This document shows positions 13,301 to 25,300 of a stretch of DNA of 49,781 nt, in pieces. The stretch is from the NCBI RefSeq assembly GCF_000003605.2, contig NW_003109113.1:80290-130070 (forward strand), in the 5' to 3' direction. Source of the DNA: Saccoglossus kowalevskii. Lineage: Eukaryota; Hemichordata; Enteropneusta; Harrimaniidae. Below the pieces are notes generated by a model. It was given only the letters and a program-made list of their open reading frames with translations, was not told the origin of the DNA and searched no databases. The translations under genes and the position numbers were made by a program. The first letter of the stretch is position 1. Each line of letters starts with the position of its first letter.

Positions 13301-16300
13301 GACAAAGTCAACAGCGGAGCTGAAAATGTCACTGTTTTGACGAAAACCAACAAATTCTCTGCAATCATGAGTTTAGGTATAACAATTCTTAATATCGTGT
13401 TAGCAAAGTACATAGACAAATGCTTATTTATAAGACCATACTGCTGTATCTTTCTGCATCAGTGTTGTGTTAATAAAATATTACTTGATAAAGATTGACC
13501 ATGACAAATTACTAATAGCACCCTCACGAAGGCTTGTAAGACTTTTATAATATAACAGCAAAATTGTGGTTCAGTTGTATAAAAGTTCATATTATTAATC
13601 AGGAGTTGAAATTAAAAGGTAAAAGTTGTCTATCTATCAATATTTCTTTCGTAATTTTTGTTTTCGACTGTGCTCTTCGTACTACGTGCACTTGTGGGTG
13701 ATTATGAACACAACAAATACAAACACACTACAACAACATGTGTTGTATTGGGAGAGGGGGAGCATACTAGATTTTGTGAGGCTCAATCCAAGTTTCCAAT
13801 TTCGATAAATCAGAATTGTTAGCTCCAATAGAAACTGTTGCAACTATTCATCAAATGTTTACAGTTTGTCTTTGTTATTCTTGGTTGCTATAGCGATACA
13901 TAGTAATGTTGATTGTTTCTTTCTGCTATGTTATAAATAGCTATAGATTCTTTTTACAAAAGTGTTTATAACTTGCATTGTAGTTAGATTTGTGGTGTCT
14001 AGACTATGCAACCACCACCGAACACTGTATGACAGGACCACCATTTATTATTACTGGGTAGGTGATGAAATGCACTACACACAATGGTACATTTCATTAG
14101 AAACTTGGGCCACCCTTACTTTTAATAATAACATTTAATTTATTTTACAGTCATCGATATCCATTTGGGTCTCATCCCACGTATACAATGTGTATAAAAT
14201 ACGTTGTTTGTTTGACAAAAATTGAATGTACGCTGCAATTCAACTTCATCAGAAAGCTGTACCCTGTCTGTGAACAGATTATTGAGGGCGCTATAAAGCT
14301 GATAACTCTATCCACAGATTTAGGTCTCTCACCTGTAAGTTGTATTCGGGCATGTTATAAAAAGAACTCAACAAATCCCTATTTTCTCTATGAATTAATT
14401 TCTGGTGTAGCAATGGCTTGTTAGTCCCCGTTCGGACGCAGTCCGAAAACGGGGACTTATGTTTTGCCCTGTGTGCGTCCGTCCGTCCGTGCGTCCGTGA
14501 TCACCTGTATCTCGAACATGCATGGACCGATTAAGTTCAAACTTCACTCATACATCACACATTATATGGGACATATGCACATGCATTTTTTTCATGATCC
14601 GATTAACGATAGCCGAATAGCGGCCATTTTAAGGCCGAAAATGCATCAAAATCGCACATTTTCACCATTCCGGACCCGTATCTCAGTTATGCATGGATGG
14701 ATTTTGTTCAAATTTGGTACATACATTAAACATAATAGGACCTTGATGCACGTCTTTTTTTTTTTGGGATCAAGTTCGAAATGGCCGACTGGCGGCCATT
14801 TTGTTAAAGAATTCAGTTCTGGATCCGTATCCAAGACATGTCTGGATTGATCAAGTTCAAACTTCACACACACATGGTACATCATGTCACAAATAGATAT
14901 GTGCATTTGTTTCATGATCTGCTTAACAATAGCGGAATGATGGCCATTTTAAGGCCGAAAATGCATCAAAATCACGTATTTTCACAATTCCAGAACCGGA
15001 TCTCAGTCATGCATGGATGGATTTTGTTCAGATTTAGCATAATGTGTTGTACATATGCAGGTGCATTTCGGTCATGATCTGCTTTGAATGTATATGTCAC
15101 TCAAATATGAACGGAACGGGGACGTGTCATTGACAATGACTTGTATTTTCTCATTGTGGTCCAAAAGTAAAATAGAGGGATAACCAAAGTTATAATTTTT
15201 GAAGCAATGATTGGTTGAAACTTAATTTGTGTGATATTGTTAATAAATTTTGCCTTCATTCCAGATACATTCATAACTAGCAATTGTGATTTTAAAACAC
15301 TTGGATATTGTACCTGATCTGCTGTTGAAATCTTATATTCTATAGTTACTGGTAGTCAGTATGAGGTCAGGTATTTGGTACATGTATGTGTAAATTTTGG
15401 CATTTATTTCTCGTAATTTACATGCATTTCAATGAGAGCTTCAATTCAGGCGTGAGATTTTTAATCAAAAAACACAAATTGTATATTATAATGTTAATTC
15501 TTTATTTTATCACTTGATTAAATGCAATACTATAAAAATTGTATGAAAATAATTTCATAGTTTTATACATCCTGTTCAGGTGCATATTTATTGTCATGAA
15601 ATGATAACTATGATTAATAGATATTTATATTTAGTGCACAGTATTTGATGTACGGTTTAGAATATAATCTGCTGTGGTAGTTTATAAATAGACCAGGTAC
15701 CTTGTAAGTACAAATGGTGGATGTGATAAACATCGCCCCCAACGTCCTGAAATGTAACTCCTTTCTGTTTGTGAGTATACTTGCTATTTGTGTCACACAA
15801 GTTGTTTTATTTATGGTCTGTTTGTCATCATCTGTGCTTCACTGCCTCATTTAATGCTGGTTTGTCAAACCAAACCTGTCTGTGATTGTTAAGAATACAT
15901 TTGCTTCGGGACAAACATACAACTGAGTACAAGACCAGTAATTGAGTTGTAAATTCAACTTATCTCTGCTGAAAAATTGTTGGTTCCCAGTAACAATTTT
16001 AAATTATTTTTAATTCAAAATATTAATATTTACTTCAATAGTTTTCATCATTGTTAAATTCTCTCATTTCATCATTAGTCCTATATAATTGAAAAAAACA
16101 GGTCTGATACAGAAAATTTATGATGCCTGAAGAACTGGACATAACCCTAAATAAATAAAAAAAAAAATATCTGGATTTCACTGATTTGGAATAAATTACT
16201 TCAAAATTGTTAGTTATTTCATATTTTATTGGCATTGCGCATGATTTATTAGTATTTAGAAGCAAAACTGCAAAGATAGACTAAAATAGAATAAATCATA

Positions 16301-19300
16301 AACAAATGTGTATGTTGTATTTTAAAGTCAAATCAATCAATCAAGCGTAATGGTAAGGAAAATTAATAATTAAATTGTTGATTGATATTACACATCATCA
16401 GCTTATATTTCTTGAAAAATCTTTTATTTCCTTGCTCAATACATTTGTTAGGTTATTTTTATTTGAATTGGTAGGGTAGTTTTGAGGGATTTGGGGAAGT
16501 CACATGCTGTAGGTTACTGAGAATATTGGCAGTGCCTTCTAAACAAGCTTGGTATATGTGCTATTGTTGAGTACTGGCCTAGAGAGCAGTTTAATTGAGG
16601 TCACCTATACCTATATGGTTAAGCCTAATCTATAGGCCCTTTATGTTGTGATTTATGGGTCGCACCATAAAATCCCTTTTAGTTATGGTGTTTTTACCCT
16701 CTGTTCACGTTGCACGAATCCACTACGTACATTAGCCCGCCATAAAAACGTCATGAAATTTATTTTGAATATCCAATCAAATGTTAATGACATGTATTGG
16801 TTTGACATATGACTTTTTGCGGCATAACCTGCCCTGATGTCATTTCCTTAGTAACCACACTAAACCACCTGTGCTGTTTAGCTTAGTTACAGCTTGTCGT
16901 TGTGTTAATAGTGGGCAAACACTAAGGTGGCACAAGTCAGATGTATGACAAGCTTAGTATGGTGGACTTGAACTTGGTCTTCAGTATGATCCAAGCTATG
17001 CCGATGTAGGTGATGTGTGCATCACATCCTACCCTACCCTCAATCCATATACTGTGTGTGTAATCCCACCCACCAAATGTTATACTCTTGTTTACCCCAG
17101 CTGCTTTCTAGTCTGCCTGTACTCCCAATGATTTGCTCTGCTCAAATTGATATTCCATTTGATTTGCTTATCAATTATTGTTTCACATAAGATGCTATCC
17201 ACTTACTACACTAGTTGACATAAAACGTTTTAAACGAGAAGATGAACTCCTCTGGCATTTACTTCAATATACTGCATGTTGTTTATATGCATGTTTTTTT
17301 GTGGAAGGCTGCTATCAAAATTGACCATCATTGTGTATATTTGAGTTATTATCTTAACAGTTGTTGTATTTGAACATGTATATTTTTTTTTCTATGTGTA
17401 AATGTGATAAATATGCGATATGAATCGGTGTAAGTATACCAGTATGTAGTACACAGTTGTCAACAAGAGTAATGATGATGGAATGTAAACAGCAACCCAA
17501 TAATATATTTATCTTTACAGCTACTGTATTTGCTGTAAAAGTAAATGACCTGTTAAAAAAAATAGTTAGCATAAGTAGTTCAGTGTGAGTGAGTTCATGG
17601 GTAAACTTAAAATCCACCAAAACAATGTTTTTGGCTCAATTGTGCCTCTATCTACGTGTTCCTATATGGTATGTGTTGAAGAATTTACTTGTGTCTTCTG
17701 TTTTCTGGAGTAATTTAATATAGTATAATATGAGGATTATTATGAGGATACCGAAAGGACAGTACAACAGGACTATCGACTAACGCACAATGTAGGTCGA
17801 TGCAACAGCATACAGTCTGAGTGCATAGTTTGCGGTATCCTCATAATAACATTATTATTATACTTATTATACTATCTTTTCCTCCCAAAGATACGTCATG
17901 GGTATGCTGAAATCCAGAAAGTTTAGAACAGATTTATCAAACTTCTTTGTGTGGGGTCCAGTCAAACCTTGGGGGCTGCCATGTTTGTTTTTATTATTAG
18001 AGTACACTTACGCACGTAATTGTTTGTATTTCCTAGGATGACTTATGAAGTTACGGTGACAATGTATAATAATACAGTTTATTGCATTTTTAGAAATACA
18101 AATTTCTATCAGTACAGTATGTAGCAATAACATTTTATGAAAAACTAGGATACTACACCCTGATGTCTCGGAGAGTATTTTATGTGTTGCATTAAAGCAT
18201 TTATACGTCTTGTATCATAATGCTTATAAAATTCACTGATTTACAGGAATTTGAATAACAGTCACTCTTTAATATTTTCACTCAAACAATATTTATTTTG
18301 GCTCAACTTTTCATAATCATAAAAAACAAAATGCCATGATAGAAAAGTAAAGCCTATTTTCAAGCAGACTTGTGCCTTCTTCGGTATGCATGAACCAATG
18401 TAAAATACTTTATTTTGCTGCAGTTAATTTTTGTTGAACAAATATTTCGACTGTTTTGTTTGACATTTATTTTCACTAATTTTTGATGAGTTGAATGTAG
18501 AATACCGGGAACAAAGTATTCATCCTATCAGCGAAAATAAATTCTTTATAGTACAGGATAACCAGTGAAATCTGCTGTTTTGCAACAAAGTTTGTGATTA
18601 CTTTTCATTTAAATTTCACTTCTTTGACCTCTTGGTCAAAAATAATAATTGCTTGAAAACCTTAACTTACTAATTTTCTGTATATTCTGTATATTAGCTG
18701 TCCCTCTATGATTTATTATTGCTGTTCTTTGTATTATGAAATGACTAACAGATATTCCTTGATATGAAAACTCATTTGTAGAGGATTGTTATAAAACAAA
18801 TGTTTGCTGATAATATTCGTTTAGCTACTGCATTCTGCAAAATAATAGCCACAATATTTTTTGCATATTAATTGTGTAACTAGTGTTACATGTTAGGGGT
18901 CTATTAGTCTCATAAATATTGTCATTTTAGACTCCCAAAGGTAAACTGAAAAATGATGCTAAGTTGTGGCTGTAATTATCAACAAGAAAATCTATTAAAT
19001 AATGCTTTTAAATACATGTATTAAAGATTAATTTGGATTGACCAAACATCTTCTGAAAACAGAAAAAAACATTTCCCATTCCACCATATGTGTGGTGCAC
19101 TTCACTGGTACCCAAAATTGCAAAACAAAATTGATTTAGGCACAAGTTTTAAACTGACAGGCAAGATAATAGATAAAAAACCTCCACACGCACATCTAGA
19201 AATAAATGTGGATATTATATTTGTTTTACTGCTAAGAGCACATCTACTAAGAGGCTTGAAAATTGCCTTTATTAAAAAAACTGTACTAGTATAGGCTTTG

Positions 19301-22300
19301 TCATTTTTGACCACAGTCAAACCTTACCATTCCCAGGAGTGCATGCTTAATATATGTAGAGCAAATTTAATTATTATTATTACAATTGATCAAAGTGCAA
19401 TATTGATGAAATTACAAATTCTGTTTTTGTAATACCAAAAAAAAAGAGTCATGTAATTTTCTTATGTTTTCATTACGGTAAAAGTGCAGTGTGTTTCATT
19501 ATTTTGTATTTCGTCACGTTATTGACTGAGCGTAGATTACCACCTGGCGCCTTTGTGAAGCTTTGTTGAAAATTATTTAATTTGATCTAGTTAATATGTT
19601 TAGTAAGTGTTATTATATATCCATTTGATGAATTATACTTGCATTTAAAAATAAGAACATTGAACTTCAGCAGCCTTGTGCATTCAAGGATAAGAATTGT
19701 TCAGTTCAACTTTCAACTCAGAATGGTTCCTTCCTTGTGTGTCTCTCAATTGTTGGTTGTAAAGAACCAGACAACATAAACAGCTTGAAGTATTTCTTGT
19801 GATCCCTGAATATAATGATATATAAAGTAATTTGCTGATGTATTGTGTTCTATTGATTTTATACTAATTGCCCCCCCCCCCTTTTGAAATGGAATGTGCT
19901 GACCACATCCCATATGTGCTTGATGTGGAACATTCCATACTTAGCCTGACAGGGCGAAGAACAGGATTAAAAAAGTTCCCTTTTTGTGGTCTATAGTGAC
20001 TGGATAACACACTGTCAACAAACAGTTCATGGCTCGGAGATGGTGAAAAAAAAACTTGGTTGATGAAAGGCAGCTTTTTAAATGTCCATTTATTAGGATG
20101 TTTTGAGTCTAGTCAGTTGCATTGTCAGAGTGCCACATTCTATTATATAGATTCCGAATGCCTTCTATTATATGGATTTATTTGCCGATACCTTGCCACT
20201 CATTTTAACTAAACAGTCAGTGTTTGTGTGTATATAATCATCTGCCTACTGGTGGAAATGTATCCTGTCACAAGCCCTGTGCGCTTTTTAAAATTTTACT
20301 ACAGTCATCCGCAGACTAATAATAACCAGGATAGAAGGTATGTCAGTCAATCTTAATGGATTTACTTTGTATCGCCATGCACTTTACTGTTTGCAGGGTC
20401 TTATAAGTATTAGTTGTGGTACTATAGTACATGTAAGATCTGCTGTCGGCTTTTACTCTATTCATAATACAAATGACAGTCAGGTTTATACGCCCTTAAA
20501 TGTATTGTGTGGTTTGGGGGTGCCGTCTGATATTGTGTTTAATAATACAATGATGAACAATATTAATAAAACTATAATATGTAAAATAGTTTACACTGAC
20601 AAAATATTTATTATACCCTTGTATAATAATTATTATAATTTATTCTAAAGTCGGACATTTTGAACATCATGGCTGCTATGGGAAGGTATGTTTGAGTTCT
20701 CTCCAAACTAATAAGTCGTAGATAGACTGCAAATTATTGACTCAGTAACATAGGGATGTTTGTTGATCTGTATTTGATCCGATCACCTATCAACAACGTC
20801 TCTTTTCCCCATTCACTCCCAACATGTCCACAGTGGCAATATTTCTATTAAGTCAACATCATGCATCAATGTTGAGTCAACAAAAAAGCACTACATTAAT
20901 TTAGCTGCCCTTTCTATAGAGAATTGACAATGTAGCTGTCCTATTCTATAACATTACCTTCACACTAAATTAGTTTGGTTGCTTCCACTGACAATATATT
21001 TATTTGGGTCAGCTTCACAATTACATGCACTAGGCCATTTTCTTTGCAGATACCGATAAAATAGTTGATTCTTATTGTCAGTGATTATTTGGGGGAATAT
21101 AAATTCTGCTGTTGCCATAGCAGCTGCAGCAGTTTGTCTGCATGCTGGAAATAATATTGATTGTTTTTTAAAATGCACTGTGTTGTTTTATTGCCCATAT
21201 TGAATAGTAACACTTTCTTTCATCGGTGTGCATTTAAATATATATTAAGTATGTGTTGTTGTTTTCTACATAAGCTGATGATAGAAGGTTCATTCGTATA
21301 CCTTAGATGTATTTGTTTGTGGTCCATCAGAGTTTTTCCACTGTTCAACTCTACTCGGGATCTGTTTCATCACAGATAATGCTCAGTTTACTCCTTTTTA
21401 TGTGTTGTTGTTCATGCAGTAATAATAATACCGTAACTTGAGTGCATAAAATATGCACATTTCTATCAGTATATATCAATAAAACAAAAATAAAAAATAC
21501 AATTGTGTATAAGATTCAGTATAAAACATGCATATTTACTGTGTTTCTCTAGCTTTTACACAACCTGTCTGTAGTGTCCATCTTAAATATCCAGTCTGAA
21601 AATGACATTCATAAAATTCACATTCCTTATACATGTAATACAGTGCCTAGTAAAACCACACAGCATTCAAAATACCATTTATTGTAGCATGGCATCTACT
21701 AGCAATTCAAATCACTCAACATCTCTCACAGAATTTGTTATTTGGCAAGATTCGAGTGATTGTCATTCTGCGATAATGAATTCACAATATTAATTTTGGC
21801 AATATTTCTATGACTTTTGCAAGAATGAGTGTAAATAAAATATAATATAAATGTCAATCAGACATAAAATATAAACTAAACCAAGACATAGACCACCTGT
21901 ATTTACAACAGCTGACCTCCCATTTATTCTAACTATCACATGGACACACTGACCCCTACATAAGTTCAAAACAGTCATGAGAACCGAAGACTTGTATTAA
22001 CCGAATATATGTCACATGGAATCCAGTCTCTTGGCTACCACTAAATGCTATAATAGGTGACCTCTGTCTCCCTGTGTACACGTATGTGTGTTGCTATTCA
22101 CCAATGATTTCATTAGTTCTTCTAAATGTTTAGAATAAGGAAGCCATTCGCTCAGTCATAACAACGAGCGGTAATACATTACACAGAAATATCTGTTGTT
22201 CATTTGAGCGGTTTTTCATGCTACCAACTTTCCAAGTTGGCAGTTCTCTGTTATTCCTCAGATCAACTATACTTGTCCCCATGCAGGTTTGGTTAAAAGC

Positions 22301-25300
22301 ATCACTAAAGTAGCTGGGATATTATTAAGACTTTACATAAGCCGCTCTGGAACTTTATGTACAAAGTTACTGTTTTGAATAAGCACAATAATTAAAATGA
22401 ACATTAATTCTTGTTTATTGATTTGCATTTAGCATCTAAATTGTTGGTTTTGATTTTTTGTTGTTGCTATAGATATATATATATATATATGCTAATTTTG
22501 CAAATTTGTTTGAATGTCAAATTGATTAGCAGAATCTAAAATGTCAACTGTTTCATTTTAGCTGCATAGAAAACATTGTACATACATTGCATGCTAGCAG
22601 AATCTAAAATGTCAACTGTTTCATTCTAGCTGCATAGAAAACATTGTACATACATTGCATGCTAGCAGAATCTAAAATGTCAACTGTTTCATTCTAGCTG
22701 CATAGAAAACATTGTACATACATTGCATGCTAGCAGAATCTAAAATGTCAACTGTTTCATTCTAGCTGCATAGGAAACATTGTACATACATTGCATGCTA
22801 GCAGAATCTAAAATGTCAACTGTTTCATTCTAGCTGCATAGAAAACATTGTACATACATTGCATGCTAGCAGAATCTAAAATGTCAACTGTTTCATTCTA
22901 GCTGCATAGAAAACATTGTACATACATTGCATGCTAGCAGTATTACTGGAGTCACTTTGTTTATTTTAAACATAAATCTCTGATAAATTAAAATACAATT
23001 GAATATCTGTCAATATGATATTAAACTATAATTAATAAATATATTCTTTATTGGCAGTACTTATTGTTAGCATGTCAAAGGTGGCTGTCTTGCCACAGTC
23101 TTTTCATGACCTTTACTCACTGTTAAGTGCCCCAGGAGATGTCTTTATCATTTTATAAAAAGCACCAATTTATACTCAATTACATTAACTTTGAAATTAT
23201 TGATTGTATCAGAACTCTTACATTCAAAGAAACAAATTCAGGCATTTTCTTTTAAAAATTGTTGGTGAGATGGAAATTTCTCTCATGGACAGTAATGATC
23301 GGGGAGTTATGCTATTAATAACTCTTTAAATGAAATTAATAATCAGCCCTCTTGGGTATTGATTTGTGCAAGTGATAGATGAACCGAATGTCTTGTAACT
23401 CATTCTTTTCCATCAAATTTATTTATTTTGTTGGGTGATTGTTTCCATTAGTCAATTGTTAATTCCTGTGCCTCACAACTAATGTACATACTTGTTTACA
23501 ATTATACAATTGTGCAATTATTCTTTGAATTTTATGTCTACCATAGTGTCATTCATATTTTATACAATTTTGGTTTGGTCCTTATATTCTTCATTTATTC
23601 ATTGTATTACTTTATTTTTTATAGTTACTTCAATTTCCTAATACAAAGAATGAACTTTGATTTGCAATAAAATCTATTTAAGAGTTTTTCTAAAATTTTA
23701 ATTTTCTATTGAGTGGGTAACCTTTTAGTTTTTCCTCAATATTGACTTAATTAATGGTAGCTACCAATGAATGTCTAAAAATAAACCACAATTTGTTAAT
23801 GTTAATTTCACTGGAGAGGTACAGCCATTCTAAATTGAGGAAATCCAGTGTGTGGGTGCAAGAGTGAGTAATTGCAAAGCTACTTGCAAGATTGTACCTG
23901 ATTGGCTACCCACCCTTTACACCTTACATTCAGACCAATCATAGAGAGCAACTTGTTGGTCAACAGATTCTTTCAATGTATAAAATTCTGACTTGTATAT
24001 ATGCTTCAACTCAATTGGCAAAAGTGAATGTGTTCCTGCTTGATAATTCTTTCCCTAATTTCATTGCTGAAAATCACCTGTTAAGACTAGTAGGATAGGA
24101 TATTATAAGATTTGTGCAAGTGATAGATGAACCAAATACCTTGTAACTTGTAACTCATTCTTTTCCATCAAATTTATTTATTTTTTTGCTTAGTCAATTG
24201 CTAATTCCTGTGCTTTACAACAAATGTACATACTTGTTTACATGTATGTCGTTCATGTAATGTTAACCCTGCTACCTCTGTATACCATTTATCTGTCAGT
24301 CTCAGACATGCTGTGACTGATTCTGTTTTGCTACAATGACATAATAGTTCCCTAACCTAATTAATGACTATAACATACTAACAAGTGATTATGCTCTGTT
24401 ACAGTGCCACAGCTCCCAATTCTACATTTTCAACACAAGAGTTTCTATCATCATATACTCCACATAATGACGTCAATAGGCATATATCTAGTGAAGACTT
24501 TAGGAATCTTGAAAGACGATTGGAAAGGGAAAGAGAAAAAAGAACTAGTACAGAACCACCAGGGCATACTAAAGGTGATGCTAACATCTTACTTTGTTTG
24601 ATTCACAATAATTACAGAACAATTTGCATTTGATATATTTGCAGATCTCAGTGAAATATACACTGATTCAAAATTCACAAAAACAACTCAGTTCATAGAA
24701 GTTGACAGGAGTTGAAATTATGGTTTGTTAACCTGTCCCAGATTTGTCAGATCAGTGTTCAAATTACCTGCTTGCCTACAAAAAGTCTAAATAAATGTAT
24801 CAAGATTTGACTATAACTGACCAATTATGGATAATTAGTTGCAATCGTAAAATCTGTATTAGAAGCCGCTTTCCTAATAGATGTCGCACCCATTCTTTTT
24901 GAATAATTGAGAACCAAAAATTCATCATTTCTCATATGTGTAGGTGCTCTAATAGAAGCTGCATCCCTTCCATTGCATTGTACCATTTTAATACAAGTCG
25001 CAGCTTTAACAGATTTTACAGTAATTGCTTTCAAAGTTTATACTATCAATGAATTAGGTAATGACCCAAAATTGTTATTTCTATAATGTTTATTCTGATA
25101 AGGAAAAGAACATCATCAAATGGAATATGTACTTTGTATACTCCAACCAATTCAATTTTATTCCCTAATGATGAAGCAATGCCATCCATCCAAACACTTT
25201 CCTACCATCAGACACACTGAATATTTAGCATTTCAAATCTTGTTCACAATTGTAACAGTGCAGATCTCTTGTGATAACTAAAACTCTAGCTGGAGATAAA

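Larger units (their letters stand above)
4311..24404 (+). other. Intron 1 (about 20.1 kb) of the 247-residue protein gene
   Basis: This AT-rich intron carries most of the window's repeats: a 70-bp triplet at 9010-9195, two tandem-core elements at 12.5-13.3 and 14.4-15.1 kb, MITE-like elements near 11.6, 17.7 and 18.4 kb, the 68-bp minisatellite at 22.5-22.9 kb, and the 140-bp duplication at 23.4/24.1 kb. Open frames inside it lack codon bias and splice support. Long stretches such as 4311-6900 and 19300-22500 show nothing I can name. Confidence 0.65.

Noticed and set aside
12993-13419. Open frames across and beside the 50-N gap
   Set aside because: They run through undetermined bases and tandem-repeat units; the frames are artefacts of the array.
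14464-15077. Two frames of 128 and 79 codons rich in His and Met
   Set aside because: They lie entirely inside the hairpin-ended tandem element, start from repeat sequence and show the unit periodicity rather than protein features.
20340-20648. 102-codon ATG frame in intron 1
   Set aside because: Very AT-rich, Asn/Ile/Tyr-dominated, no splice or homology support, inside an intron on the same strand.
23361-24242. The 140-bp direct repeats as LTRs of a retroelement
   Set aside because: No TG...CA ends, primer-binding site, polypurine tract or internal coding between them; the interval is only about 600 bp of ordinary intron sequence.
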